DNA of 64,000 bases from Bradyrhizobium sp. CCBAU 53351 (GCF_015291745.1 NZ_CP030059.1:5235501-5299500); one strand, 5' to 3'; shown: positions 18,864 through 28,340, counted from the first letter of the stretch. The notes: generated by a model not told the origin, from the letters alone. Made by a program: numbers and translations.

Positions 18864-19538
18864 TTAGTCCCCGTATCCGCGCAGCCGCTCGACATCGAGG
18901 ATGGTGACGCCGCCATATTCGAGCCGCAGCAGACCTTCCTTTTCCAGCCGGTTCAGCGCGCGGTTGGCGTTCTGGCGCGACATGCCGGAGAGCGCACCGA
19001 TCTCCTCCTGGGTGATCTCCAGATGTGCGGTCGATTCCGGATAGAGGATCGGGTTGAACAGCGAGGCGATGCTGCGGGCAAGGCGTGCAGTGGCATCCAG
19101 CGTGCGGTTGACCTCGAGCATGCCGATGAACTGGCCGAGCCGTTCGTTGAGCTGGCGCACCAGAAAGCGGTTGAAGCCGACGCTGTTCTCGAACAGCCAC
19201 ATGAAGGCGCTGCGTTCCATCAACGCGACGCGGCTGTCGCGCAGCGCGACCACGTCATAGCGCCGCGGCTCGTTCTTCAGCACGCTGCCTTCGCCGAACC
19301 AGGCCCCTGCCGTCAGCCCGGCGAGGCTGGTCTCCTTGCCGTCCCGCGAGACCCCGCCCATGCGGGCAAGGCCGCCCACCATGCCGGCCCAATAGGCAAA
19401 GATATCGCCGCGCATGAACACGGTCTCGCCGGTGCCGTAGGACCGCTCCGTGATTCCGGCACGCGCGACCTCGATCTCCGCTTGCGTGAGCTCGCGCGAC
19501 CACGCGGCGACGCGCTTCAGATGATCTTCTGAAATCAT
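18864..19538 (-). CDS. Crp/Fnr family transcriptional regulator
   Basis: 224 residues: a cyclic-nucleotide-binding-like beta barrel (about 25-125), a dimer helix (VGFNRFLVRQLNERLGQFIGML), and a C-terminal winged helix with the recognition helix in EIGALSGMSRQNANRALNRL. There is no N-terminal Cys cluster, so it is not an oxygen-sensing Fnr; the ligand could be cAMP or an unknown effector. It lies upstream of, and divergent from, the second liv operon and may control it. A perfect 15-bp palindrome sits 41 bp before its start. Confidence 0.9.
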   Translation of the reverse strand: MISEDHLKRVAAWSRELTQAEIEVARAGITERSYGTGETVFMRGDIFAYWAGMVGGLARMGGVSRDGKETSLAGLTAGAWFGEGSVLKNEPRRYDVVALRDSRVALMERSAFMWLFENSVGFNRFLVRQLNERLGQFIGMLEVNRTLDATARLARSIASLFNPILYPESTAHLEITQEEIGALSGMSRQNANRALNRLEKEGLLRLEYGGVTILDVERLRGYGD

Positions 19539-19870
19539 GATCTCGCGGCCAGCCGCACCGTTTCGTCACTCCACCTTCTGTTGCATTGCAACATGATTAT
19601 TGCGACCGCCATCCGACGAAAGATGAAGGCCGCGGCCGCCCGGCAAACTTTGTCGCAGAATTGTCAGCCGGGAGACATTTCAAAATAGCGCTTTCCCCTA
19701 TTGAGGACCACCTCGGGAGATGCGGCTTTCGATCCCAGCGGGAACGAGAGTGGCGCGGCTCCGGTCGAGACCATCTGCTGCATGGCCTGACCGGCACCAC
19801 CGTACTAGGATCGCCCGACGGAACGGACGAAGAGCGCCGCTAAAAGGCGCCATCACCGGGAGGGTTTCGT
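19539..19870. promoter_or_regulatory. divergent control region of Crp/Fnr gene and second liv operon
   Basis: 332 bp without a supported gene. It holds the palindrome at 19579-19593 near the regulator and a GGGAGG ribosome site at 19858-19863 before the liv ATPase. A 258-bp open frame at 19586-19843 has no ribosome site or recognisable content. Confidence 0.45.
19579..19593. promoter_or_regulatory. candidate operator TGTTGCA-T-TGCAACA
   Basis: A perfect palindrome with 7-bp arms around a single T, 41 bp upstream of the Crp/Fnr regulator start. It does not match the Fnr (TTGAT-N4-ATCAA) or Crp (TGTGA-N6-TCACA) consensus exactly but has their dyad size. It is the best candidate in the region for autoregulation or for control of the divergent liv operon. 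Confidence 0.45.
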
Positions 19871-20695
19871 TTGGTGGCTACCAGTCTCGAAGTGCGCGGC
19901 GTGTCCTTGCGATTCGGCGGCGTCCGTGCGCTGACCGATGTCAGCTTCGCCATCAAGGACGGCGAGCTGTTCTCGATCATCGGGCCCAACGGCGCCGGCA
20001 AGACCTCGATCGTGAACTGTATTTCCGGTCGCTACAAGCCGACCGAAGGCCAGCTCTTCTATGGGGATCGCGACATCACCGGCCTGACGCCGAATGCGCG
20101 GGCCTCGCTCGGGATCGGCCGCACCTTCCAGAATCTGGCGCTGTTCCACCACATGAGCGTGCTCGACAACATCATGGTCGGCCGCCATCACCTCCTCAAG
20201 AACAACTTCCTCACGGGCTCGCTGTACTGGCTCACCGGCGCGCGCAAGGAGGAGCTCGAGCACCGCCGCAAGGTCGAGGAGATCATCGACTTCCTCGATC
20301 TGCAGTCGGTGCGGAAGGCGCAAGCCGGCACCCTCTCCTATGGCCTGCGCAAGCGCGTGGAGCTCGCCCGCGCGATGGCGCTGGAGCCGCGCCTCATCCT
20401 CCTCGACGAGCCGATGGCCGGCATGAACTTCGAGGAGAAGGAGGACATGGCCCGTTACATCGTCGATCTCAACGAGGAGTTCGGGATGACCGTGGTGATG
20501 ATCGAGCACGACATGGGCGTGGTGATGGACATCTCCCATCGCGTCATGGTGCTGGATTTCGGCAAGAAGATCGCCGAGGGCGACCCGGCGGCGGTGCTCG
20601 CCGATCCCCACGTCAGGCGCGCTTATCTCGGCGAAGAAGACGAGGTGCTGGTCGATCCCGACGACGAGCCCGCAGCTCCGGAGTGCGCGGCATGA
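19871..20695 (+). CDS. livG: ABC importer ATPase LivG (second system)
   Basis: 274 residues read from TTG 19871 (or GTG 19874, the next codon); GGGAGG precedes both and no ATG is available. Walker A GPNGAGKTS, the degenerate signature TLSYGLRKRVELARAM, and Walker B LILLDEPMAGMN are present. The C-terminus has an acidic tail (EEDEVLVDPDDEPAA) not found in the first LivG. The stop overlaps the acyl-CoA ligase start as ATGA. It begins the operon livG-ligase-livH-livM-livK-livF. Confidence 0.9.
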   Translation: MVATSLEVRGVSLRFGGVRALTDVSFAIKDGELFSIIGPNGAGKTSIVNCISGRYKPTEGQLFYGDRDITGLTPNARASLGIGRTFQNLALFHHMSVLDNIMVGRHHLLKNNFLTGSLYWLTGARKEELEHRRKVEEIIDFLDLQSVRKAQAGTLSYGLRKRVELARAMALEPRLILLDEPMAGMNFEEKEDMARYIVDLNEEFGMTVVMIEHDMGVVMDISHRVMVLDFGKKIAEGDPAAVLADPHVRRAYLGEEDEVLVDPDDEPAAPECAA

Positions 20696-22623
20696 TGGAT
20701 TACGCAGGCCGCGTCGCCCTGGCCGACACCTATCCGAAGATGCTCCGGCTCAACGCCAAGGAGCACGGCAACGAGATCGCATTGCGCGAGAAGGATCTCG
20801 GGCTCTGGCGGTTGTTCACCTGGAACGACTATCAGGCCCGCGTCCGCGACTTCGCGCTCGGTCTCGTCGAAATGGGCCTTGGCCGCGGCGACGTCGTCGG
20901 CATCATCGGCGACAACCGGCCGGACTGGGTCGCGGCGGAAGTGGCGACGCACGCCATCGGCGGCCTCAGCCTCGGGCTTTATCGCGACGTGCTCGACGAG
21001 GAGGCCTCCTATCTCCTCAACTATGGCGAGGCGCAGCTGGTCTTCGCCGAGGACGAGGAGCAGGTCGACAAACTGCTCACCCTCGCCGAGCGCGCGCCGA
21101 AGCTGAAGCACATCATCTATTCCGATCCACGCGGCATGCGGAAATACGACGATCCCAGGCTGATGTCGGCGGAGACATTTGCCGAGCTCGGCCGCGCCCG
21201 TGCGGCGCGCGAGCCCGAACTTTACGACAGACTGGTCGATGCCACCAAGGGCGAGGACGTCGCGATCCTCTGCACCACGTCGGGCACCACGTCCCATCCC
21301 AAGCTCGCGATGCTCGCCGCCGGTCGCGTGCTCGGTCACTGCGCGACCTACCTCGCCTTCGACCCCAAGGGCCCGGACGACGAATACGTCTCGGTGCTGC
21401 CGCTGCCGTGGATCATGGAGCAGGTCTACGTGCTCGGCAAAGGCCTGCTCTGCCGGATGAAGATCAACTTCGTCGAAGAGCCTGACACGATGATGAACGA
21501 TCTGCGCGAGATCGCGCCGACATTCGTGCTCTTTGCCCCCAGGGTCTGGGAATCCATCGCCGCCGACGTCAGGGCGAAGGTGATGGACGCCACGCCTCTC
21601 AAGCAGCGCCTGTTCGACGTTGGGATGAAATCGGGCCTGGCCGCGCTCGAACAGGGCAAGCGTTCGGGCCTTGCCGACGCGATCCTGTTCCGCGCGCTGC
21701 GCGATCGCCTCGGCTTCACCCGCCTGCGCTCGGCCGCGACCGGCGGCGCGGCGCTCGGCCCCGAGACCTTCAAGTTCTTCCAGGCCATGGGCGTGCCGCT
21801 GCGTACGCTGTACGGCCAGACCGAGCTGCTTGGAGCCTACACGCTGCATCCCGAGGGTAAGGTCGATCCTGACACGACCGGCGTGCCGATGGCCGACAAT
21901 GTCGAGATCCGCATCGACAATCCCGACGTCCACGGCGTCGGCGAGATCGTGGTGCGGCATCCCAACATGTTCCTCGGCTATTACAAGAATCCCGAGGCGA
22001 GCGTCGCCGACATCAGGGACGGCTGGATGTTGTCGGGCGATGCCGGCTATTTCAACGCCGACCAGCAACTCGTCGTCATCGACCGCATCAAGGATCTCGC
22101 CGAGACCTCGCGCGGCGAGCGCTTCTCGCCGCAATTCATCGAGAACAAGCTGAAATTCTCGCCCTATATCGCCGAAGCCGTGGTGCTGGGCGCCGGCCGC
22201 GACGCGCTCGCGGCGATGATCTGCATCCGCTACTCCATCATCTCGAAATGGGCGGAGAAGAACCGCCTTTCCTTCACCACCTACAGCGACCTCGCTTCGC
22301 GACCCGAGGTCTATGCGCTGCTTCGCAAGGAGGTCGAGACCGTCAATGCCACGCTGCCGCCCGCGCAGCGCATCTCGCGCTTCCTCTTGCTCTACAAGGA
22401 GCTCGATGCCGACGACGGCGAGCTCACCCGCACGCGAAAGGTGCGCCGCAGCGTCATCAACGAGAAATACGCCGGGATCATCGACGCCATCTACCGCGGC
22501 GATGCCGAGATCCCCGTCGACACCGTGATCCGCTTCCAGGACGGCACCACCCAGCGGGTGCGCACCACGCTGCGCGTGGTGGATCTGGGGATGCACGGGC
22601 ATATGGCGGAGGCGGCGGAGTGA
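20692..22623 (+). CDS. long-chain-type acyl-CoA synthetase (AMP-forming)
   Basis: 643 residues from ATG 20692, which overlaps the livG stop; the frame is open much further upstream, antisense-style, but that part is a shadow of livG. ANL-superfamily motifs are clear: the P-loop TSGTTSHPK (around residue 200), YGQTELLGAY, the SGDAGYF adenylate motif, and IDRIKDLAETSRGERF before the mobile C-terminal domain. It activates a carboxylic acid to its CoA ester. Sitting inside a liv operon, it probably traps the imported acid, a design known from aromatic- and fatty-acid-uptake loci of related bacteria. Confidence 0.9.
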   Translation: MMDYAGRVALADTYPKMLRLNAKEHGNEIALREKDLGLWRLFTWNDYQARVRDFALGLVEMGLGRGDVVGIIGDNRPDWVAAEVATHAIGGLSLGLYRDVLDEEASYLLNYGEAQLVFAEDEEQVDKLLTLAERAPKLKHIIYSDPRGMRKYDDPRLMSAETFAELGRARAAREPELYDRLVDATKGEDVAILCTTSGTTSHPKLAMLAAGRVLGHCATYLAFDPKGPDDEYVSVLPLPWIMEQVYVLGKGLLCRMKINFVEEPDTMMNDLREIAPTFVLFAPRVWESIAADVRAKVMDATPLKQRLFDVGMKSGLAALEQGKRSGLADAILFRALRDRLGFTRLRSAATGGAALGPETFKFFQAMGVPLRTLYGQTELLGAYTLHPEGKVDPDTTGVPMADNVEIRIDNPDVHGVGEIVVRHPNMFLGYYKNPEASVADIRDGWMLSGDAGYFNADQQLVVIDRIKDLAETSRGERFSPQFIENKLKFSPYIAEAVVLGAGRDALAAMICIRYSIISKWAEKNRLSFTTYSDLASRPEVYALLRKEVETVNATLPPAQRISRFLLLYKELDADDGELTRTRKVRRSVINEKYAGIIDAIYRGDAEIPVDTVIRFQDGTTQRVRTTLRVVDLGMHGHMAEAAE

Positions 22624-22660
22624 AGCACCTTCCGACCAAGCGCACGATGCCGGCCGATGC

Positions 22661-22808
22661 GCCCTCTCCGCTTGTGGGAGCGGGCATCTTCGCAGCCAAC
22701 GACACCCTCGGTCGGGTGAGGGGTTCTCTCTCCGCACCGTCACCGCCGAGACAACCTCTCACCCGTCTTCGCTTCGCGAAGCCACCCGCTCCCACAGGGG
22801 GAGAGGGC
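22661..22808. repeat. long inverted repeat, type C
   Basis: About 148 bp between the ligase and livH. The ends CCCTCTCCGCTTGTGGGAGCGGG and its near-complement at 22787-22808 can pair, and an inner GGTCGGGTGAGGGG pairs with CCTCTCACCCG, forming one long imperfect hairpin. The wording (ccctctcc..tgtgggag...cggtgagggg...cttcgcgaagc) is a common intergenic repeat style in Bradyrhizobium. It splits the operon. Confidence 0.65.
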
Positions 22809-22843
22809 AAGAGCGCGCCGGACTCGTCATCGAGCATCATCAC

Positions 22844-23737
22844 ATGAACACCGCCTTCCTCATCCAGCTCCTGGTCAACGGCCTCGTGGTCGGCACGCTC
22901 TACGGCGTGGTCGCGATGTCGTTCGTGCTGATCTACAAGGCGACCCAGGTCGTCAACTTCGCGCAAGGCGAGCTGCTGCTGGTCGGGGCCTGGGTGTGCT
23001 GGGCGCTGCTTGCGAAATACCAGGTGCCGTTCTGGATCGGCATGCCGATGACGCTGGTGTTCATGTTCGTGTTCGGCATCGCGGTCCAGGTGCTCATCCT
23101 GCGGCCGATGATCGGCGAGCCCATCATTTCCGTCATCATGGTGACGATCGGCCTCTCCACCGTGCTGCAGGCGACGCTGAAATGGATGTTCGGCGTCAAT
23201 CCGCAGCCGTTCCCGCGCGTATTCGAGAGCCAGTCGGTCAGCCTGTTGGGCTTACAGATCCAGACCGTCTACGTCATGAGCCTCGTGGTGTCGGTCGCCA
23301 TGATGGTCGGCATGGCCTGGTTCTTCCGTGCGTCCAAATACGGTCTTGCGATGCGCGCCACCGCGTTCAACCAGCAGGTCGCGCAATCGCTCGGCATTTC
23401 CGTCAAGAGCGTGTTCGCGATGGCCTGGGCGATCTCGGCGACGGTCTCGGCGGTCGCGGGCGTCGTCGTCGCAGTCGTGAACGGCGTGTCGTCGGGCCTT
23501 GCCGCCTACGGCATCAAGGTATTTCCGGCGGCAATCCTCGGTGGGCTCGACTCCGTCGGCGGCGCCGTGCTCGGTGGCATCATCATCGGCCTGCTCGAGA
23601 ACGTCGCGCAATATGTCGACAGCGAGTATCTGCACTGGGGCAATCTCTACGAGATCGCGCCGTTCTACGTCCTCATCATCGTGCTGATGATCAAGCCCTA
23701 CGGGCTGTTCGGCACCCACGACATCGAGCGGATCTGA
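22844..23737 (+). CDS. livH: ABC importer permease LivH (second system)
   Basis: 297 residues, about eight transmembrane helices, with the LivH block KATQVVNFAQGELLLVGAW at the N-terminus and the coupling segment SKYGLAMRATAFNQQVAQSLGI. It partners with the LivM starting 3 bp after its stop. The membrane part of the second importer. Confidence 0.92.
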   Translation: MNTAFLIQLLVNGLVVGTLYGVVAMSFVLIYKATQVVNFAQGELLLVGAWVCWALLAKYQVPFWIGMPMTLVFMFVFGIAVQVLILRPMIGEPIISVIMVTIGLSTVLQATLKWMFGVNPQPFPRVFESQSVSLLGLQIQTVYVMSLVVSVAMMVGMAWFFRASKYGLAMRATAFNQQVAQSLGISVKSVFAMAWAISATVSAVAGVVVAVVNGVSSGLAAYGIKVFPAAILGGLDSVGGAVLGGIIIGLLENVAQYVDSEYLHWGNLYEIAPFYVLIIVLMIKPYGLFGTHDIERI

Positions 23738-23740
23738 CCC

Positions 23741-24814
23741 ATGGCCGGCCCTGCCCTCATTCCTGCTGGTGACTTCCGCACCTCTTACGCGGCGGACACC
23801 ACGATCTTCCCGACCACCACCAGCCGCAACTTCGCCATCGCGGGCGTAGCGCTGCTGTGCCTCGCGCCGCAATTCTTCAGCGGCTACTGGCTGAGCATCC
23901 TGATCCAGATCGGCATCTTCTCGATCGCCGCGCTCGGCCTCAATATCCTCGTCGGCTTCACCGGCCAGATCTCGATCGGGCACGCCGCGTTCTTCTTGCT
24001 CGGCGCTTTCACCTCGGCCTACATCTCCAACAATGCGCCGATCCCCGTATTCTTCGCGATCCCGCTCGCGGGCGTCGTCACCGCGCTGGTCGGCCTGATC
24101 TTCGGCATCCCGGCGGCGCGGCTGAAGGGGCTGTACCTCGTCATCGCGACGCTGGCCGCGCAATACATCCTGCTCGACTTCTTCTCCCGCGCCGAGTGGT
24201 TCACGGGCGGCTCGGTGCCGGCGAGCGCCAATCCGTTCTCGATCTTCGGCTACACGCTGCGCGGCGATAAGCAATATTTCTATGTTGTGCTGGCCTATGT
24301 GGTTGCGAGCTACATCCTCGTCACAAACCTGATGCGCACGCGTGACGGCCGCGCGCTGGTGGCGATCCGTGACCATTATCTCTCCGCCGAGATCATGGGC
24401 ATCAACCTGACGAAGTACCGCACGCTGTCGTTCGGGCTCGCCGCCTTCTTCGCCGGCATCGCCGGTGCGCTCTACGCGCACTACCAGCTCGTGGTGTCGC
24501 AGGAAGGTTTCGGCATCGAGCGCTCGATCCTGTTCCTGGCCATGATCATCATCGGCGGCACCGGCTCCGTCATGGGCACGCTGATGGGCACCGCCTTCGT
24601 GGTGCTGCTGCCGGAATCCATGGAATTCATCAGCCTGTATTTGAAGGGCGGCGCGATCGACAAGGCGCTGTCGCTCAACACCAACATCACCTTCCTGCGC
24701 GAGATCGCGATCGGGGTGATCATCATCGCGTTCCTGATGTTCGAGCCTGACGGGCTCGCGCATCGCTGGCGACAGGTCAAGGCGTACTGGAAACTCTACC
24801 CGTTCTCGCATTGA
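23741..24814 (+). CDS. livM: ABC importer permease LivM (second system)
   Basis: 357 residues with about nine transmembrane helices. The LivM hallmark GLNILVGFTGQISIGHAAFF and the coupling stretch GRALVAIRDHYLSAEIMGINLTK are present. A 20-residue hydrophilic N-terminal tail precedes the first helix. It is followed after 41 bp, with a strong ribosome site, by the binding protein gene. Confidence 0.92.
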   Translation: MAGPALIPAGDFRTSYAADTTIFPTTTSRNFAIAGVALLCLAPQFFSGYWLSILIQIGIFSIAALGLNILVGFTGQISIGHAAFFLLGAFTSAYISNNAPIPVFFAIPLAGVVTALVGLIFGIPAARLKGLYLVIATLAAQYILLDFFSRAEWFTGGSVPASANPFSIFGYTLRGDKQYFYVVLAYVVASYILVTNLMRTRDGRALVAIRDHYLSAEIMGINLTKYRTLSFGLAAFFAGIAGALYAHYQLVVSQEGFGIERSILFLAMIIIGGTGSVMGTLMGTAFVVLLPESMEFISLYLKGGAIDKALSLNTNITFLREIAIGVIIIAFLMFEPDGLAHRWRQVKAYWKLYPFSH

Positions 24815-24855
24815 GCGCGGGCAACTTCACTTAAACAATAAACAGGAGGAAACCC

Positions 24856-26139
24856 ATGACGATGAAGTCCCTTTTGAGCACCGCATCGCTCGCGCTCGCG
24901 ATCGCCGCATTTTCGGCCGGCGCGCAGGCGCAGATCGCGATCGGACACCTCGCCGACTATTCCGGCGGCACCTCCGACGTCGGCACGCCCTACGGCCAGG
25001 CCGTTGCCGACACCTTCGCCTGGGTCAACAAGAACGGCGGCGTCGGCGGCAAGCAGCTCAACGTCGACACCAACGACTATGGCTACCAGGTGCCGCGCGC
25101 AATCGCACTCTACAAGAAGTGGTCCGCGCCGGACAGCAAGGTCGCCGCGATCATGGGCTGGGGCACCGCCGACACCGAGGCGCTGACCGGCTTCCTCGCC
25201 CAGGACAAGATCCCCGACATGTCCGGCTCCTATGCCGCAGCACTCACCGATCCCGAAGGCGTCAGCGGCAAGGCCAAGCCCGCGCCCTACAATTTCTTCT
25301 ACGGCCCGAGCTATTCGGACTCGCTGCGCGCCATGATGATGTGGGCGGCGGAGGACTGGAAGGCCAAGGGCAAGGGCGGCAAGCCGAAATTCGTGCACAT
25401 GGGCGCCAACCACCCGTATCCAAACGCGCCGAAGGCTGCCGGCGAAGCCATGGCGCAAGAGCTCGGCTTCGAGGTGCTGCCGCCGCTGGTGTTCGCGCTC
25501 ACACCGGGTGACTACAGCGCGCAATGCCTGAGCCTGAAATCCTCCGGCGCCAACTACGCCTATCTCGGCAACACCGCGGCTTCCAACATCTCCGTCCTGA
25601 AGGCCTGCAAGACGGCCGGCGTCGACATCCAGTTTCTCGGCAATGTCTGGGGCATGGACGAGAACGCTGCCAAGACGGCCGGCGATGCCGCCAACGGCGT
25701 GATCTTCCCCTTGCGCACGGCGGTGAGCTGGGGCGGCGATGCGCCCGGCATGAAGACGGTCATGGAAATCTCGAAGATGTCCGACGCCAGCGGCAAGGTC
25801 TATCGTCCCGTCCACTACATCGCGGCCGTCTGCTCCGCGCTGTACATGAAGGAGGCGATCGACTGGGCTGCCAAGAACGGCGGCGCCACCGGCGACAACG
25901 TCGCCAAGGGCTTCTACCAGAAGAAGGATTGGGTGCCGGCCGGGATGGACGGCGTCTGCAATCCCTCGACCTGGACCGACAAGGACCATCGCGGCACGCT
26001 GAAGGTCGATCTCTATCGCACCAAGATCTCGGGCGCGACCGACGGCGACCTCAACGACCTCATGGCCAAGGGCACGATCAAGCTCGAGAAGGTCAAGACC
26101 GTCGAGCTGCCGCGCAAGCCGGAGTTGCTGGGCTGGTGA
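24856..26139 (+). CDS. periplasmic substrate-binding protein (second Liv-type system)
   Basis: 427 residues, longer than a classical LivK (about 370). AGGAGGAAA precedes the ATG. The signal peptide is cleaved near AGAQAQIAIG. The fold is Peripla_BP_6, but with inserts (FFYGPSYSDSLRAMMMWAAEDW; the C-terminal WVPAGMDGVCNPSTWTD part) that match binding proteins found next to acyl-CoA ligases rather than amino-acid binders. Four Cys residues may form disulfides. The ligand is inferred to be a carboxylic acid. Confidence 0.88.
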   Translation: MTMKSLLSTASLALAIAAFSAGAQAQIAIGHLADYSGGTSDVGTPYGQAVADTFAWVNKNGGVGGKQLNVDTNDYGYQVPRAIALYKKWSAPDSKVAAIMGWGTADTEALTGFLAQDKIPDMSGSYAAALTDPEGVSGKAKPAPYNFFYGPSYSDSLRAMMMWAAEDWKAKGKGGKPKFVHMGANHPYPNAPKAAGEAMAQELGFEVLPPLVFALTPGDYSAQCLSLKSSGANYAYLGNTAASNISVLKACKTAGVDIQFLGNVWGMDENAAKTAGDAANGVIFPLRTAVSWGGDAPGMKTVMEISKMSDASGKVYRPVHYIAAVCSALYMKEAIDWAAKNGGATGDNVAKGFYQKKDWVPAGMDGVCNPSTWTDKDHRGTLKVDLYRTKISGATDGDLNDLMAKGTIKLEKVKTVELPRKPELLGW

Positions 26140-26152
26140 GCGCAAACTCGGA

Positions 26153-26237
26153 CGTCATGGCCGGGCTTGTCCCGGCCATCCACGCCTGACCTCACGGCAC
26201 GAAGTACGTGGTGCCCGGGACAAGCCCGGGCATGACG
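26153..26237. repeat. palindromic intergenic repeat, type B, copy 2
   Basis: About 85 bp between the second binding-protein gene and livF. Left half CGTCATGGCCGGGCTTGTCC... and right half ...GACAAGCCCGGGCATGACG mirror each other, and each can fold on its own. It matches the element at 6688-6783 in both sequence and position relative to a liv gene. Confidence 0.7.
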
Positions 26238-26263
26238 ACCGTAGCAATCTGGTAGACACACCA

Positions 26264-27103
26264 ATGACCGACACCCTCGACGCATCCCGCACCAAGCCGG
26301 CCGCAGTGCCGCCCGCCGCCCTCCTCGCCGTGCGCAACATCGAGGTCGTCTATGACGACGTCATCCTGGTGCTGCGCGGCCTCAGCCTCGACGTTCCCAA
26401 GGGCGCGATCGTGGCGCTGCTGGGCGCCAACGGCGCCGGCAAGTCGACGACGCTGAAGGCGATCTCCGGGCTGCTCAAGACCGAGGACGGCGAGGTCACC
26501 CGAGGAGAGATCCTGTTCGAAAACGAGCGCATCAACGGCATCGACCCCGACAAGATCGTCCGCCGCGGCATCTTCCAGGTGATGGAGGGCCGACGCATCG
26601 TCGCCGACATGACGTCGCTGGAGAACCTCAAGCTCGGCGCCTTCACCCGCAGGGACCGAGAGGTCGATTCCGATCTCGACATGGTCTTCAACTATTTTCC
26701 ACGCCTGAAGGAGCGCACCGGCCTCGCCGGCTATCTCTCCGGCGGCGAGCAGCAGATGCTCGCGATCGGCCGTGCGCTGATGGCGCGCCCGAAAATGATC
26801 CTGATGGACGAGCCCTCGATGGGTCTGTCGCCGCTGCTGGTGAAAGAGGTGTTCTCGATCATCCAGAAGATCAACCGCGACCTCGGCGTCACCATCCTCC
26901 TCGTGGAGCAGAACGCACGCGCCGCGCTGTCAGTGGCAAGCCACGGCTATATCATGGAGCAGGGCAAGGTCGTGCTCGACGGCACCGCCGACGAATTGCG
27001 CGATAACGAGGACGTCAAGGAATTCTATCTCGGCGGCGCCGGCGACCAGCGCAAGAGCTTCAAGAATCTCAAGAGCTTCAAGCGGCGCAAGCGCTGGCTT
27101 TAA
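26264..27103 (+). CDS. livF: ABC importer ATPase LivF (second system)
   Basis: 279 residues, with a 20-residue Pro/Ala-rich N-terminal tail before the ATPase core. Walker A GANGAGKST, signature LSGGEQQM and Walker B MILMDEPSMGL are present. The Lys/Arg-rich C-terminal tail (FKNLKSFKRRKRWL) is longer than usual. It converges on the AGE-family gene, and the two stop codons share the bases TTAA. Confidence 0.92.
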   Translation: MTDTLDASRTKPAAVPPAALLAVRNIEVVYDDVILVLRGLSLDVPKGAIVALLGANGAGKSTTLKAISGLLKTEDGEVTRGEILFENERINGIDPDKIVRRGIFQVMEGRRIVADMTSLENLKLGAFTRRDREVDSDLDMVFNYFPRLKERTGLAGYLSGGEQQMLAIGRALMARPKMILMDEPSMGLSPLLVKEVFSIIQKINRDLGVTILLVEQNARAALSVASHGYIMEQGKVVLDGTADELRDNEDVKEFYLGGAGDQRKSFKNLKSFKRRKRWL

Positions 27104-28254
27104 CCCTCGAGCACCTGCTCCGCTTCCGTGACCGCGCAGAGAACATGATACAACGACGACGCAGGAATGGTGTCGATCAGCGATTTGCCGTCGCGGTCGA
27201 ACTGGTCGTACCAGCCGCCCCTCACGGGATGGCTGAGATAATGCCGTTCGAGCCGCACCAGCGCCGCGCGCGCTTCGTCCGCCGCGCCGGCCTCGCCGGA
27301 TTCGGCCTGCGCGATCCAGGCTTTCGCGATCTCGGTCTGCGGCCACAGCCGGCGCGTGCTGCGACGAATGTTGCCGATATCGTCCCCCTCGTCGATCATG
27401 CAGCCTGTGGCCTCGTCGCGATAGCGCATCGCGGTCGCGAGGAGCTCGGCGCGCCGCTGCCCGGTCGGGCAGCCCGTGATGCGTTCGAAGCCCTTCAGCA
27501 GCCAGACCCATTCGGCCTGGTGGCCCGGCTCGACGCTGACCGGCTCGATCTTCGACCAGTCCTCCTCGAAATACTCCGTCAGGATGCGCTTCTGCTTGTC
27601 GTAGAGATTGGCCAGGAACAGCGCGAAGAATTCGCCGGCACGGTTCTGGAACGACAGATCGTGGGTCGCGTCGAAACAGGCGATCATCGCCTCGAACAGA
27701 TGCATATGCGGGTTCTGCCGCCGCGGCAACGAGACCGGAAGGCCTTCGTGCACGCCGCCATGCGGCGATCGGAGGTGGCCGTCGAGGAAAGCGAGCAGCG
27801 CGTCGATCTCGGCCCGAACCTGCGCGTCCTGGTCGAGCGCATAGACGGTCGCGAGAGCAAACAGGATGAAAGCGTGGTCGTAGGCATCGCGCCGGCCGTC
27901 CAGCACCGTCCCCTCCGGCGTCAACCGGTGCACGAAGCCGGGCCGGCCGTCGGGCGCTTTGGCTTTGGCCAGCAGATGTTCCAGTCCCTTCAGCGCGATG
28001 GCGCGACCCTCGGGATACCAGCCCAGCTGCGCCGCCTTGGCGTAGCAATAGATCTGGCGGGCCTGCACGAACACGCGCCGCGGCGCAGCCGCATCCGCGG
28101 TACCGTCCGGGTGCAGCCGGTCGATGAAGCCGCCCGTGGCCCGATCCCAGCCGACCGTCGACCACAGCGGCAGCGCCTCGTCGATCATGCGGCCCTTCAG
28201 GCGCACGACGACATCCGCAGCCTCATCCGCCGCAATGCTTCCCTTGTCCGCCAT
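27100..28254 (-). CDS. AGE-family sugar epimerase/isomerase
   Basis: 384 residues from ATG 28254 (MADKGSIAADEA), preceded by GAGAGGAC; the longer in-frame reading to 28599 overlaps the divergent ligase gene and is rejected. This is an alpha/alpha-barrel protein with the family's His-containing motifs HMHLFEAM and PGHQAEWVWLL, plus the C-terminal RGGWYDQFD. Members epimerise N-acylglucosamine at C2 or isomerise mannose/fructose or cellobiose-type sugars. The substrate cannot be read from sequence. No sugar genes are adjacent. Confidence 0.85.
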   Translation of the reverse strand: MADKGSIAADEAADVVVRLKGRMIDEALPLWSTVGWDRATGGFIDRLHPDGTADAAAPRRVFVQARQIYCYAKAAQLGWYPEGRAIALKGLEHLLAKAKAPDGRPGFVHRLTPEGTVLDGRRDAYDHAFILFALATVYALDQDAQVRAEIDALLAFLDGHLRSPHGGVHEGLPVSLPRRQNPHMHLFEAMIACFDATHDLSFQNRAGEFFALFLANLYDKQKRILTEYFEEDWSKIEPVSVEPGHQAEWVWLLKGFERITGCPTGQRRAELLATAMRYRDEATGCMIDEGDDIGNIRRSTRRLWPQTEIAKAWIAQAESGEAGAADEARAALVRLERHYLSHPVRGGWYDQFDRDGKSLIDTIPASSLYHVLCAVTEAEQVLEG

Positions 28255-28340
28255 CGGGTCCTCTCTCGGCCTCACCAATGGCGGTCTGATACCCATGCCG
28301 GTGGCGGCGCGCAACGGATGCCAACACGGAAAGAACAGCC

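Noticed and set aside
20623..22743. 706-codon open frame on the minus strand
   Set aside because: Antisense shadow of the acyl-CoA ligase; His/Asp/Arg-rich composition, no motif or ribosome site.
23252..26145. Two long minus-strand frames (519 and 449 codons)
   Set aside because: Both lie opposite livH/livM and the binding-protein gene and have typical shadow composition.
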